Assembly: GCF_963668165.1 (NCBI RefSeq)
Contig: NZ_OY764211.1
Span: 806,001-870,000, forward strand
DNA length: 64,000 bases
From: Marispirochaeta sp.
Lineage (GTDB): Bacteria > Spirochaetota > Spirochaetia > JC444 > Marispirochaetaceae
Direction of reading: 5' to 3'
Part shown: one piece after another, positions 51,663 through 59,782 of the stretch
Numbering within the stretch: position 1 is the first letter of the stretch
How the letters are laid out: every line of letters starts with the position of its first letter
Position numbers and translations under genes: made by a program
The notes under the pieces: model-generated
Told to the model about the DNA's origin: nothing
Databases searched by the model: none
Seen by the model: the letters and a program-made list of their open reading frames with translations, nothing else

Positions 51663-51899
51663 CTAATATTCTCTATCAATGTACACTTTTGCCCTTTCAA
51701 TAATATCTCTATAGGCTTCTTCTGCTGATTCAAAAAAATTAACCGATAAGATAATTTGTTTTCTTTCGATTCTATCAGGTAAATTTTGTCCTACCAAAAA
51801 CTCACTGCTCATCCACTCCCCCGTTCGTACATGCTCCCTACCTACTTGTTGAACATTAGGTTCAATTGTGAAGCCTCTATATGTTATTGAATCATCCAT
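51663..51899 (-). CDS. small protein of unknown function
   Basis: 78 residues (MDDSITYRGFTIEPN...), predicted as a small alpha/beta protein: strands YRGFTIEP and QIILSVNFF, then helix EEAYRDIIERAKVYIDREY. No family is recognised. It is divergent from the membrane-protein gene, and the AT-rich 77 bases between them probably hold promoters for both. Confidence 0.55.
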   Translation of the reverse strand: MDDSITYRGFTIEPNVQQVGREHVRTGEWMSSEFLVGQNLPDRIERKQIILSVNFFESAEEAYRDIIERAKVYIDREY

Positions 51900-51976
51900 A
51901 ATGATATACCTCTATTTTTAATGTGATACTTCACCTGAAGTATAAACCGGTTTAGAATATAGTAAAAGGTGATTTT

Positions 51977-52582
51977 ATGAGAACAATACAACGGTTTAAA
52001 TGGCTTCTAAGGCCCTATTTTATTTGGTATACCTTGGCGCTGTGGGTAATTCATTATGCACTTTTAACCCTTTTACCTAAACACAATCTCTTAATCGATA
52101 CTCTATTAAAGGCCTTCATCCAGGTGCTGGGCATTCTTTTTGTGTTATATTCAATTAACTCAAACATGCTCAATCTGAACAAGAAAAGCTACTTTTGGTG
52201 TATTGTTGATTGGATCAAAGAATTCCCAAGAAAGCGTACACATCATCTTAAGGCTGCCTCTGGGATTGCCTTTGGCTCTTCGGGTGAAAGCGCTCGGCTT
52301 ACAGTTGCAATAAATGTAAACGATCCGGTTGATATACAAGTCAAACAGTTAATAGCCGGCTATAATCATATGAACAAAGAAATTGCCCAGCTACAAAAGC
52401 AAGGTAAAACAATAGAAAGAAACCTTGAAAAAACCAGAAAGGAGTTGTTATCGGAACTTTCTTCCCAAGGGCAGGAAATAAAGAAGACTGTTCAGGATGT
52501 GTTAGTCGGAGATATACGCCTTCAGATTTTAGGTGTAATGCTTATTCTTTACAGTATGCTCATTGAATACGGAATATTATAA
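51977..52582 (+). CDS. membrane protein with central coiled coil, unknown function
   Basis: 201 residues: two hydrophobic helices at the N-terminus (about residues 13-35 and 40-62), a soluble middle with GIAFGSSGESARLTVAINVN, a coiled coil (about 135-175: HMNKEIAQLQKQGKTIERNL, EKTRKELLSEL), and a C-terminal helix LQILGVMLILYSMLIEYGIL. It is the only plus-strand gene of the element, with AAAAGGTG before the ATG, so it is transcribed independently. It may be a cargo gene, such as a superinfection or defence protein; this is inference. Confidence 0.65.
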   Translation: MRTIQRFKWLLRPYFIWYTLALWVIHYALLTLLPKHNLLIDTLLKAFIQVLGILFVLYSINSNMLNLNKKSYFWCIVDWIKEFPRKRTHHLKAASGIAFGSSGESARLTVAINVNDPVDIQVKQLIAGYNHMNKEIAQLQKQGKTIERNLEKTRKELLSELSSQGQEIKKTVQDVLVGDIRLQILGVMLILYSMLIEYGIL

Positions 52583-52690
52583 AAATCCCTGCCGCATCAT
52601 CTCGACGGGGACGGGGAACAGGTGCCACATCGGGGAGGCCCTCCGTCAGTGGCTATCGGATTGCCGGAAGGAGGGCAACCGGCAAGTTGT

Positions 52691-53371
52691 TTAATATCGT
52701 GGCCCAGGTACCGGTACTTCTCGGATTCCGAGACCGTGTCTTGATTCTGCCTGCCCTGGGGCGTCGCCGGAATCGTTGGAGCTGTCAATTCTCTGGACTG
52801 GTCCGCGACCATTTGAAACGACCACGTTTTTACCAAATTTCGGGGATGGTTCGGGTGCGACGGTTTCGAGCTCGGCTTTTTTTGCGGGTTTCGTGGAACG
52901 CTCGGTCTGTTCGGCCAGGGTGAATACCATATTCCGCAACGTGGTTTTCTCAGCCCGGAAGGGATCGTTCGCCATCGATGCGGTACCGTTTTTCAGGTAC
53001 TCGATCCGCGCGGACTGTTTCCAATCGAAATATTCCTGAAGCTTACCCTGGAGTTCTGGCAGAATATTTTTTTTGAATTCAGCCATCAGATCCGAAGCGA
53101 TGAATTCGGCGGATTTCAGGTCCTCTGCTTTCTGCAGGTGGAGAACTTCCTTGTTGATAATCTGGATGGCAGCAGGCAGGTTTTCCAGCTCTGTATCGAT
53201 CGCGGCAATCTGGGCAATGATACCGGAAGTGTCCGAGCCACGGGCCATCGCCTGGGAAAGATCGTTTTTGAGGGTGATTTTCTTTTCTTCGAGTTCGGTT
53301 TTTCGTTTGTACAGCTCATTGACTCGGTTCTGGGCTTCCGTTGCTGTTTTAAAAGTAAAGTCTGATTTCAT
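52691..53371 (-). CDS. coiled-coil protein next to the ClpP-type protease, scaffold-like
   Basis: About 226 residues. The first half is a long coiled coil (ATEAQNRVNELYKRKTELEE; SQAMARGSDTSGIIAQIAAI) and the C-terminal third is Pro/Ser/Gly-rich and probably disordered. I start it at the ATG at 53371, preceded by AAAGGAG. In phage head modules a coiled-coil assembly protein commonly follows the head-maturation protease, as here, but no capsid gene follows. The 108 bases to the next gene hold nothing recognisable. Confidence 0.6.
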   Translation of the reverse strand: MKSDFTFKTATEAQNRVNELYKRKTELEEKKITLKNDLSQAMARGSDTSGIIAQIAAIDTELENLPAAIQIINKEVLHLQKAEDLKSAEFIASDLMAEFKKNILPELQGKLQEYFDWKQSARIEYLKNGTASMANDPFRAEKTTLRNMVFTLAEQTERSTKPAKKAELETVAPEPSPKFGKNVVVSNGRGPVQRIDSSNDSGDAPGQAESRHGLGIREVPVPGPRY

Positions 53372-53390
53372 GTGTTTCTCCTTTAGATTT

Positions 53391-54032
53391 CTACCCGACA
53401 AATACGGCGCCGGGGGTTGTGTTGATGCGATATTCCTTTTCCCATAATGAGGAGAGCGCCACTTTTCCCTGTGGCTGCGGTGCGGTCTCCGGCTGTGGTG
53501 TGGGCGGGGCTGGTTTTTCCGGATCTGTTGTCCGCTCGGCCAGGGGAACCGGCTGGATCAGTTCATCAGCCAGGCCGGCATCAATAATCTGCTGCCCCCG
53601 GAACGTAGTTTCCTGATCCATCAGATTTAGCCAGTGATCAACAGACTTTCCGCTTTTTGCAGCATAGACGGCGGCCATTTTACGATCGCGTGTGGCCAGT
53701 TCCTCGGCTCGTTTTGCATAGTACCTTGCGTTTCCATTTCCCGGGCCTGCAGTCCTGTGAACGAGCATTTCCGAATCGGGCTCTACAACTACATGGTCAC
53801 AAGCGACGGCAATGAGTCCAGCCATTGAATCCGCGTGGCCTTCAATCCGTGCGGTCTTCTTGCCTTTGTAGTTTTTTAGATGCAATAGAATTTGAGAGCC
53901 ATGGGCTGCTGATCCCCCCTCTGAATCAATGAGAAGCTCGACCGGATCGCCTCCCGCTTCTCGCAGTTTACCGGCTACATAAGCGGCGGAAATTTCCGAG
54001 CCTATGCCGCCGTCAATATGAATTTTTGTCAT
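53391..54032 (-). CDS. ClpP-type phage head-maturation protease
   Basis: 213 residues in a ClpP/crotonase fold: IDGGIGSEISAAYVAGKLRE, VELLIDSEGGSAAHGSQILL (oxyanion loop), IEGHADSMAGLIAVACDHVV (nucleophile Ser in DSMAG) and EMLVHRTAGPGNGN (catalytic His). A Pro/Gln-rich tail follows. This is the form found in HK97-type prophages, where it processes the scaffold or capsid. It overlaps the preceding small gene as ATGA. Confidence 0.85.
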   Translation of the reverse strand: MTKIHIDGGIGSEISAAYVAGKLREAGGDPVELLIDSEGGSAAHGSQILLHLKNYKGKKTARIEGHADSMAGLIAVACDHVVVEPDSEMLVHRTAGPGNGNARYYAKRAEELATRDRKMAAVYAAKSGKSVDHWLNLMDQETTFRGQQIIDAGLADELIQPVPLAERTTDPEKPAPPTPQPETAPQPQGKVALSSLWEKEYRINTTPGAVFVG

Positions 54033-54346
54033 GTTCCCTCCTTGTGTGCATGTTCCCCTCCTGAGTTATTTTCTCCGGCGGTCTGCCGGGGTGTGCCTGT
54101 ATAATGTCGTTTAAGCGATTCCCATGCAGGGTGTTCGACATCGACAACGATAAAACCGCCCCGCCATAACTGGATAAAACACCCGGCGCGGCTTCGCTGC
54201 TTAGCATGGTGGAAAATCTCACTTACTCGCGGTGCTCCAGGCAATGCAGCAGCCTGAAATAAGGACAGAAACCGCCGGGCCGGTTTGTCAACCTTGTTGT
54301 CAACTGTGCACTGGTTGACAACCGCTTTTTGCTTCAATTTCTCCAT
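54029..54346 (-). CDS. small protein of unknown function in the element's operon
   Basis: 105 residues. RRFLSLFQAAALPGAPRVSE and HHAKQRSRAGCFIQLWRGGF are the only structured-looking parts. Its stop overlaps the protease ATG, which favours real translation. No family is recognised. Confidence 0.55.
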   Translation of the reverse strand: MEKLKQKAVVNQCTVDNKVDKPARRFLSLFQAAALPGAPRVSEIFHHAKQRSRAGCFIQLWRGGFIVVDVEHPAWESLKRHYTGTPRQTAGENNSGGEHAHKEGT

Positions 54347-54537
54347 AATCTCTTTCCTTTTTCGTCGGTATTTACCGGAACATATGGAACAAATAGAGTT
54401 TTTATGTATAAATATACAATTAGAAGTAATTGGTTGACAGAGTTTTTGAAATCTTTCCAGGATTTAACGGACGCGCCTCCCGCTTTGGTATCTCCATAAT
54501 GTCCAGAAGGACCCATACATTTAGCGGATATATTCAT
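54334..54537 (-). CDS. possible small protein, weakly supported
   Basis: 67 codons that overlap both neighbouring genes by a few bases (4 upstream, 13 downstream), as in a tightly packed operon, but the middle (54390-54440) is AT-rich and intergenic-looking. There is no recognisable family and no clear ribosome site. Confidence 0.3.
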   Translation of the reverse strand: MNISAKCMGPSGHYGDTKAGGASVKSWKDFKNSVNQLLLIVYLYIKTLFVPYVPVNTDEKGKRLWRN

Positions 54538-54815
54538 GCCGACACCCTCTCTGTAGCGTGCTTGTGAAGTATTACGCGGCGCCTGCTGCTTAGATGATAC
54601 GTGCGCCCGAGGTATTCATGCACCAAAGACCGGAGCTCAGGAATAATTGAGGAGCTCACAAAGAACTGGCCGTTATCATCTTGCCCGCCGAACACAATTC
54701 CCAGCTTAATCAGTCGCACCACAGCCGCTGATTCAACCCGTGCCCGTCGTGCGGCTGCGGCTACATGTACGGCGGATACTGGTGCATCGATGGGTCGATA
54801 GATCCGGTGGGTCAT
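54534..54815 (-). CDS. small HTH-like protein of unknown function
   Basis: About 93 residues beginning MTHRIYRPIDAPVSAVHVAA. It carries a possible helix-turn-helix (VHVAAAARRARVESAAVVRL) and a basic C-terminus (LSSRRRVILHKHATERV). The ATG at 54815 overlaps the upstream stop as ATGA with GGAGG nearby. The role is unknown; DNA binding is a guess from composition. Confidence 0.55.
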   Translation of the reverse strand: MTHRIYRPIDAPVSAVHVAAAARRARVESAAVVRLIKLGIVFGGQDDNGQFFVSSSIIPELRSLVHEYLGRTYHLSSRRRVILHKHATERVSA

Positions 54816-55096
54816 TCTTCGGCCTCCTCTGCGGGATCGTGAATGCTCTTGTAATACCATCTGATTTTAAAGGAATCCCCGTGCTCACGTTCTGCCGCCA
54901 GGGAAAACTGGTTCACAGCTTTTAATAGGTTCTCCTGAGCCCGTCCCAGGTATCGCTGCAGGGGGTGCTTCTGCTGGTAGTGCTTGCTGGTGGCGCTCAT
55001 CAGGCAGGAAAGGTCCTGGATAATTGCATCCAGCTGCGACCCGTACCCCTTGTGGTAATCTTCGGGAAAGCCGTGGTATTTTTTATGTCTGGGCAT
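54812..55096 (-). CDS. small helical protein of unknown function
   Basis: 94 residues: basic start MPRHKKYHGFPEDYHKGYGS, then helices LDAIIQDLSCLMSATSKHYQ and AQENLLKAVNQFSLAAEREH. It overlaps the preceding gene by 14 bases and the next as ATGA. The size and position recall small phage packaging or regulatory proteins, but no match is recognised. Confidence 0.55.
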   Translation of the reverse strand: MPRHKKYHGFPEDYHKGYGSQLDAIIQDLSCLMSATSKHYQQKHPLQRYLGRAQENLLKAVNQFSLAAEREHGDSFKIRWYYKSIHDPAEEAEE

Positions 55097-55274
55097 TGCG
55101 TCCTCCTGTAAGGGAAGTTTTCACATCATCAATCAGATCCGCTGCCTTCTCCAGCTTTCGGACCTTCTTGTCATCAGAGCCAAAGTGCCGGGATAGGTTG
55201 CGTGATACCGTCATGGTGTCATCGCGGATCATAGCCAGGTTTGTGGACAGGCGGTGCCGTTGTTCCAGATTCAT
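55083..55274 (-). CDS. small helical protein of unknown function
   Basis: 63 residues, almost entirely helical (LSTNLAMIRDDTMTVSRNLS; KVRKLEKAADLIDDVKTSLT). First gene after the inverted-repeat region at 55302-55386, so it probably starts a separate transcript leading into the protease genes. Confidence 0.5.
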   Translation of the reverse strand: MNLEQRHRLSTNLAMIRDDTMTVSRNLSRHFGSDDKKVRKLEKAADLIDDVKTSLTGGRNAQT

Positions 55275-55301
55275 CTACACAACCCCCTTTTTTGTATCAA
55301 G

Positions 55302-55386
55302 GGTGTAGGAGGTGTAGGGTTTGCCCTAACTTTTCCATGTACGCGCGTATGTAAAAAGTTGAGGCAAACCCTACACCCGTTACACC
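55302..55386. other. iteron-like inverted repeat, candidate replication origin of the element
   Basis: The left arm (55302-55325) holds GGTGTA, three spacer bases and GGTGTAGGGTTTGCC. The right arm (55363-55386) is its inverse: GGCAAACCCTACACC, three spacer bases and TACACC. Of 24 arm positions only the 3-base spacer differs. The central 37 bases contain a second AACTTTT/AAAAGTT pairing and an alternating TACGCGCGTA core. It lies just past the end of the primase-helicase gene and has no T run, so an origin or regulator-binding site fits better than a terminator. Confidence 0.6.
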
Positions 55387-55389
55387 TTT

Positions 55390-57786
55390 TCATGATTCAG
55401 GCTCCTGAATTCCAATTCCGATCCATGGAATTCCATGTTTTTTGCGAATTCCGCGTTTGAATCCGAGTTCTTCGAGTCGATCACTGAATCGTTTTTGGCT
55501 TAAGGCTGGCTCGCCGCTCCGTTCAGCCCACGTTTTAAATGATTCAAAAAGTTGACCACTATAAGCCTGGAATTGAGGTCCTGTAAGGCAGCATTCTTTG
55601 ACAAAGAGACCGACTGTATCCTCTCGGATTAAATATTCAGCCGTTGCACCGTCTACAGTCTGGGAGTCTGGAAACTTTCGGCTTGCAGCCCATAAACCTG
55701 CGCCAGTGAGGAACCAAGCAAGAATCCCGTCCCGCTCTTCATCTAATAGCTGGTGTGCAAAATGCGGAATACACTTTTCTTTCGGGACCTGGTAGTCAAA
55801 TGGGAAGTACATAACGCGCCGAGATATTGCCTCATCGAAATCGCCAATACCGAGTTTATGGTTCGTGAACATGAACAACTTAAAAACGGGTTCAAATTCA
55901 AACGGTTTACCATATAGTTGCCTAACCTGCAGCGGGTCTCCCCCGAAGATCCGCTTCATAAGCTGTACGTCAATCCGACCACCGCGGGGGCTTTCTGTGC
56001 TTAGAACCATACGAACACCCGGCAACTGTGCGAGCTCTGGACGGGGACCGTCTGGCCGGCGATGTCGATCGTACAGGAACACCTCGGGGGTTACTGTGCG
56101 GCAGTAGGAACCCATTGTTTTTCGGATAATTTCAGCTACTGTTGACTTCATGTTCCGCGTGTTCTGACTTGCTTTTCCGCTTCCCTCCGCGAAAACCTGC
56201 GCAGAGTTGTCGCCAGTGAAACCGTACCCTAAAAAAGCCCGCAACCTATCAATCCAATCCCGCCGGCCAGCAGAAGCCATCTCAAGAGTATTGTTCCATT
56301 TTGGGACTTTTGCTGTTGGATCAAAATTACCTCCCGCGACTTGGAGGAAAAGTTCACCGTGTTCGCGTTTGCGGAATTCGTCGCGCTGTGCATTGTAAAC
56401 CCCATTTAACAAATTTATATCCCAGGGGTTCGTATCAAATCGATCGCGGGGTGTTATAACCCGCGCCTCAGACTCAAGAAGTTTAAATGCTGCATTCAAC
56501 CGGCCGCTATCCTCCGACCGTGCAGCCCATTTTATTAATTCCCGCCGACGGTTTGAGTCTTCACAATTTCGAGCCTCAAGAAGCATATCTCGTACAGTCA
56601 ACTTCACAAGATTGAAGACCACGGCTTCGGTATCCGGGACAAAACGCGTACCATCGTTGTAAGCGAAAGTGTTCAGTTCAGGGATGTACTTCACGACCCT
56701 GTGGAAGCGATCAGCTACACGCTCGGAGTTTCCAAGATCAGACATGTTCCGTTCTCTTTTTACGCCGGTGTCATCCAGGGATGCAGAGGCGGCAACTGTC
56801 CGGGCGATGATTTCCGCCGGAGATTCGTATACCGGCTCAATGGTCGAAAGGTTATTGTCCTGATACGTCGCCTCAACTTGCCCCGCTTCCCGTGTCTTCT
56901 CAATCTGCTCCCGGACAACCTCGGCACCCCGCGACGCCGCCAGGTCATTATAATCCGTCGCCCATTCTGGCCGATCGGGTCCGAAGGCGGGGACAGCAAG
57001 ATGAGCTTTCACTGCTTCCGCGGCTTCCCGTGCCTTAGTGAGTCCAGGGTTCTTTCCGGTCTTGAAATCATCGTCCGCGCAGACCAGTATGGTTGCGGAA
57101 GGGTTATTCTTACGAACTTGCTGTGCTACGGAGAGAAGGTTCCCGGCATTGAGTGCGATTATTGCGGGGTGTCCGGTAGCTTCATGCAGCGTTCCTGACG
57201 TGGCCCACCCCTCGGCGATCAGAATTATCGGCGCGCCTTTCGCCGTTCCTATGCCGGAGTATGAGCCACCAGTTCTTCCACCTGGGTGGAATTTCTTCCT
57301 GCAGTCCGGGGATATGTACTGAATGCTACAGAGTTTCGCCTGGTAAAAAATCGGGACAAGGAGATTGTCCCCGCTTTGCCTTAGATTGTGGGGCTTGACC
57401 TGTTTTTTCTGAAGGTAGGGGTGCTGAGGGTCTGCCGGTTTTGCAGCTGACCATATTTTTCGGGCTTCTTCCGCTGCGGCCTGGTACTGCTTTTCCCGCT
57501 CAGCCTTGGCTTCTCGCTGTGCTGCTTTAATCAATCGTTTCCGCTCCCGCAGGTCCTCGGCTGATAGGCCATCAGTCCCGGCTGGAGTCCATTTTTCCGA
57601 AACATCAGAACGCCAGTCACCGAAAACGGCAACGGGGAATTTTTCATCAAAAGCTTTGTACCAACAAGAATGATTTTTCCCAAAGCGATGGAAGGTTCCA
57701 TCGAAGGAGACCGCTCCGGGGTCTGGTAGTCCGGCGGCTGTTATTGCATCGCGGAGTTGTTTATCTGGAGTTGTAACTTGTTGCAT
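55390..57786 (-). CDS. TOPRIM primase / D5-type SF3 helicase (phage or plasmid replication protein)
   Basis: 798 residues. The N-terminal primase part has a Toprim-like core (APIILIAEGWATSGTLHEAT, SATILVCADDDFKTGKNPGL). The C-terminal part follows the D5/P4 primase-helicase pattern: RDWIDRLRAFLGYGFTGDNS, a nucleotide-binding loop around VFAEGSGKASQNTRNMKST, RPELAQLPGVRMVLSTESPR and KLFMFTNHKLGIGDFDEAIS, with RRVMYFPF as arginine finger and sensor. The Walker A is unusual: Met stands where NGKST has Gly, and extra residues lie before it. It would open and prime the element's origin, probably the inverted repeat immediately downstream. Confidence 0.88.
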   Translation of the reverse strand: MQQVTTPDKQLRDAITAAGLPDPGAVSFDGTFHRFGKNHSCWYKAFDEKFPVAVFGDWRSDVSEKWTPAGTDGLSAEDLRERKRLIKAAQREAKAEREKQYQAAAEEARKIWSAAKPADPQHPYLQKKQVKPHNLRQSGDNLLVPIFYQAKLCSIQYISPDCRKKFHPGGRTGGSYSGIGTAKGAPIILIAEGWATSGTLHEATGHPAIIALNAGNLLSVAQQVRKNNPSATILVCADDDFKTGKNPGLTKAREAAEAVKAHLAVPAFGPDRPEWATDYNDLAASRGAEVVREQIEKTREAGQVEATYQDNNLSTIEPVYESPAEIIARTVAASASLDDTGVKRERNMSDLGNSERVADRFHRVVKYIPELNTFAYNDGTRFVPDTEAVVFNLVKLTVRDMLLEARNCEDSNRRRELIKWAARSEDSGRLNAAFKLLESEARVITPRDRFDTNPWDINLLNGVYNAQRDEFRKREHGELFLQVAGGNFDPTAKVPKWNNTLEMASAGRRDWIDRLRAFLGYGFTGDNSAQVFAEGSGKASQNTRNMKSTVAEIIRKTMGSYCRTVTPEVFLYDRHRRPDGPRPELAQLPGVRMVLSTESPRGGRIDVQLMKRIFGGDPLQVRQLYGKPFEFEPVFKLFMFTNHKLGIGDFDEAISRRVMYFPFDYQVPKEKCIPHFAHQLLDEERDGILAWFLTGAGLWAASRKFPDSQTVDGATAEYLIREDTVGLFVKECCLTGPQFQAYSGQLFESFKTWAERSGEPALSQKRFSDRLEELGFKRGIRKKHGIPWIGIGIQEPES

Positions 57787-57964
57787 AATTGCCCCGGTTC
57801 TCCGGCGTTGTTTTAACGGTTTCGGAAATTAACTTTTCTACCTTGGTTACTTTACCGGCATGCAGCGTCATTGTAGCCCCAAGACTGCCAAAAGGAACGG
57901 TTTGTTTTGCCTCCTGGAGCCATTGCGCCACGGCCAGGACGTCCGGGTCCAGGTTCGCGGTCAT
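57761..57964 (-). CDS. small protein between HTH and primase genes
   Basis: 67 residues (LDPDVLAVAQWLQEAKQTVP; TMTLHAGKVTKVEKLISETV). It overlaps the HTH gene as ATGA and the primase start by 26 bases, so all three are translated from one message. No family is recognised. Confidence 0.55.
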   Translation of the reverse strand: MTANLDPDVLAVAQWLQEAKQTVPFGSLGATMTLHAGKVTKVEKLISETVKTTPENRGNYATSYNSR

Positions 57965-58146
57965 CGCCTGCTCCCAGCGGGAACCCTGCGTTCGTCTATC
58001 CAGCGGTCCAGCTCTTCTGAGTCAAACAAGCATCGGCGGCCTAATTTTATATGCGGGATCCGACGCTGGGATACCCAGGCCCGAAGCGTCTGGGGTTTTA
58101 CGCCTGTCCTTTCGGCTGCGGCCGCATAATCAATCAATCTTGCCAT
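57961..58146 (-). CDS. excisionase-like / AlpA-type helix-turn-helix protein
   Basis: 61 residues: DYAAAAERTGVKPQTLRAWV, QRRIPHIKLGRRCLFDSEEL and DRWIDERR form the MerR-like winged helix of HTH_17 excisionases. It may act as Xis in excision or as an activator of the replication genes that follow it directly. Promoters probably lie in the 176 bases upstream (58147-58322). Confidence 0.85.
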   Translation of the reverse strand: MARLIDYAAAAERTGVKPQTLRAWVSQRRIPHIKLGRRCLFDSEELDRWIDERRVPAGSRR

Positions 58147-58322
58147 TCTGTCTACCTCCCGTTTTCTTGGTCAACGGCCGCAACTTACAGCATGGTAGAT
58201 GAGCGGTCAATGCTTTTGCGCACCATTTTGGACACATGTGAGGGCAAAAACCTATCGCAGGGTTTTATATACGCTAAATATGGGGGATTCTGTGGGAAAA
58301 TGTGGAAAACTGGAAAACGGGT

Positions 58323-59273
58323 TTAGTGTTGTACAGATTGGAGTTTTTCTATAATTTCGCGGGCGGTATCGTTTTTAATTTTGTCCAGGTCCGGCGGATC
58401 GTGGAAGTCGGATTCCCAAAAAGACCGATTGAAGTTCTTTCCATCAAGATCCAAGAACACCTCCCGGATAGTCTGCTGGGCTGATCTCTTCGCGCCGTTT
58501 GTGTTCCGCCGAACGTCGACACGGGCCACGGAATAAAGGGCAGTGGCGAGGTACTTCCGCGGTATGTTTCGGGTGAACCTGTAGTGATCTCCAGCCGGTG
58601 TGATCGTTCCCGTTTCAATGAGAATAGGCCGGACCCGCTGCCAATCAAAATACTGGTTCAGTATCTCATCAACTGCCCGGAGTCCGTCCAGGATTCCCTC
58701 CTGCCTCTGTTGCTGTACCGTCGGGGGCTCGATCAATGATACCCATAGGTTACGGTACTCCTTGAATATCTCTTCCCACAGCGGCCTGTATTTCTCCGGA
58801 AACTCCCAATCCACCCCCGGCGTATAATGTCGTCCAGGTGCAATCTGAGGGAGGATCTCTGCGACCGGCTCGGGGAGACCGAACGCGGGAACAGGGTAAA
58901 GATTCAGAAAAAAGTCCCGTATCAAGTTTAATTGAATTGTGTGCTTATCGATCTCGGGAGAGGACAGGAAAGAAAGAGCTCCCAGAAAGTCATGGAAATC
59001 CTCATGCGTTTTACAGGCGGTAATCTCTTCAATCCTGTCCGGGTTGTGGAGGTTTTTCTCGTAATCTTCTGCAGTCCATGTACTGATCCGATCCCGGGCT
59101 TGATCCTGCCATGCCTGCCATTTGCGATACTGGTAGAGGGCGGCCCCCATGCATATCTGTGCGGACAGGATTTTTTCTTCTGCCACTGCCTTGATACCGT
59201 CCGGGCTGTGGAAGCTGTACGTATCCCGGTGCTGGTGAATCCATTGTTCTTTTGAAATAATTTTTGTATGCAT
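58323..59273 (-). CDS. element protein of unknown function
   Basis: 316 residues, mostly helical, with many aromatic residues (GAALYQYRKWQAWQDQARDR; WEFPEKYRPLWEEIFKEYRN) and a more beta-like C-terminal part (IETGTITPAGDHYRFTRNIP, REVFLDLDGKNFNRSFWESD). A GGAGGGAAG ribosome site precedes the ATG. No family is recognised. Its leader contains the three-way-junction structure described separately, and the gene lies between the RHH-like and HTH genes. Confidence 0.65.
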   Translation of the reverse strand: MHTKIISKEQWIHQHRDTYSFHSPDGIKAVAEEKILSAQICMGAALYQYRKWQAWQDQARDRISTWTAEDYEKNLHNPDRIEEITACKTHEDFHDFLGALSFLSSPEIDKHTIQLNLIRDFFLNLYPVPAFGLPEPVAEILPQIAPGRHYTPGVDWEFPEKYRPLWEEIFKEYRNLWVSLIEPPTVQQQRQEGILDGLRAVDEILNQYFDWQRVRPILIETGTITPAGDHYRFTRNIPRKYLATALYSVARVDVRRNTNGAKRSAQQTIREVFLDLDGKNFNRSFWESDFHDPPDLDKIKNDTAREIIEKLQSVQH

Positions 59274-59308
59274 TATCCGCTTCCCTCCTGCGGTTCCCAG
59301 GAAATCAA

Positions 59309-59375
59309 GACCGGGAAAAGCGGTAGGGAATACCGCCTTTCAGTCCAGGTAATTAAGCTGGACCTATTCCCGGTC
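59309..59375. other. three-way-junction structure upstream of the 316-residue protein gene
   Basis: An outer 9-bp stem GACCGGGAA/TTCCCGGTC (59309-59317 with 59367-59375) encloses two perfect hairpins: GCGGTA/TACCGC (59320-59336) and GTCCAG/CTGGAC (59343-59363). All three stems are uninterrupted. As RNA from the minus strand it would fold just ahead of a ribosome site. As DNA it could extrude as a cruciform. Candidates are a cis-acting regulatory RNA, a single-strand origin or a packaging site. Confidence 0.65.
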
Positions 59376-59433
59376 ACATACATTTTACAGCCTGATGTGT
59401 CGGGGGTGCAATGCTTTTGAACCCCTCAAGGCG

Positions 59434-59718
59434 TCAGTCCGTGGGGATGCCGTCCTCGCCGTCCAAAACCTCAATCCCCTTACGGATCAAACGGTCCGCC
59501 ATGGTAGCGGTGTCTACCTCATAAAGCGCAGACAGGGTTTCCAGGCGCCCGGCGGCGTCTCCCCCAATACGGATATTGAGCCCTCCGCGCTCTTGCTGGA
59601 ATGCATCCAGGCCCCGCTGCAGCATTTTATCGAAAGTTGTCTGTTCATCTTCCCCGCGTACCTGTGCCAATGCCTGGAGCCGGTCTGCAGTGCCTGCGTT
59701 TAGTTCGATAGTTTGCAT
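59434..59718 (-). CDS. small protein with two RHH-like repeats
   Basis: 94 residues made of two similar halves: IELNAGTADRLQALAQVRGE with TTFDKMLQRGLDAF, and IRIGGDAAGRLETLSALYEV with TATMADRLIRKGIEVL. Each half has the strand-helix-helix layout of a ribbon-helix-helix domain, so one chain could form the whole intramolecular dimer and bind DNA. It lies next to the integrase gene and may regulate integration or the element's early genes. Confidence 0.6.
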   Translation of the reverse strand: MQTIELNAGTADRLQALAQVRGEDEQTTFDKMLQRGLDAFQQERGGLNIRIGGDAAGRLETLSALYEVDTATMADRLIRKGIEVLDGEDGIPTD

Positions 59719-59782
59719 AAGTCCCTCCGTCCGGAATTTCTCCCGGATTCTTAATTTTTATACTCTCCATACGGAGAAGTAT

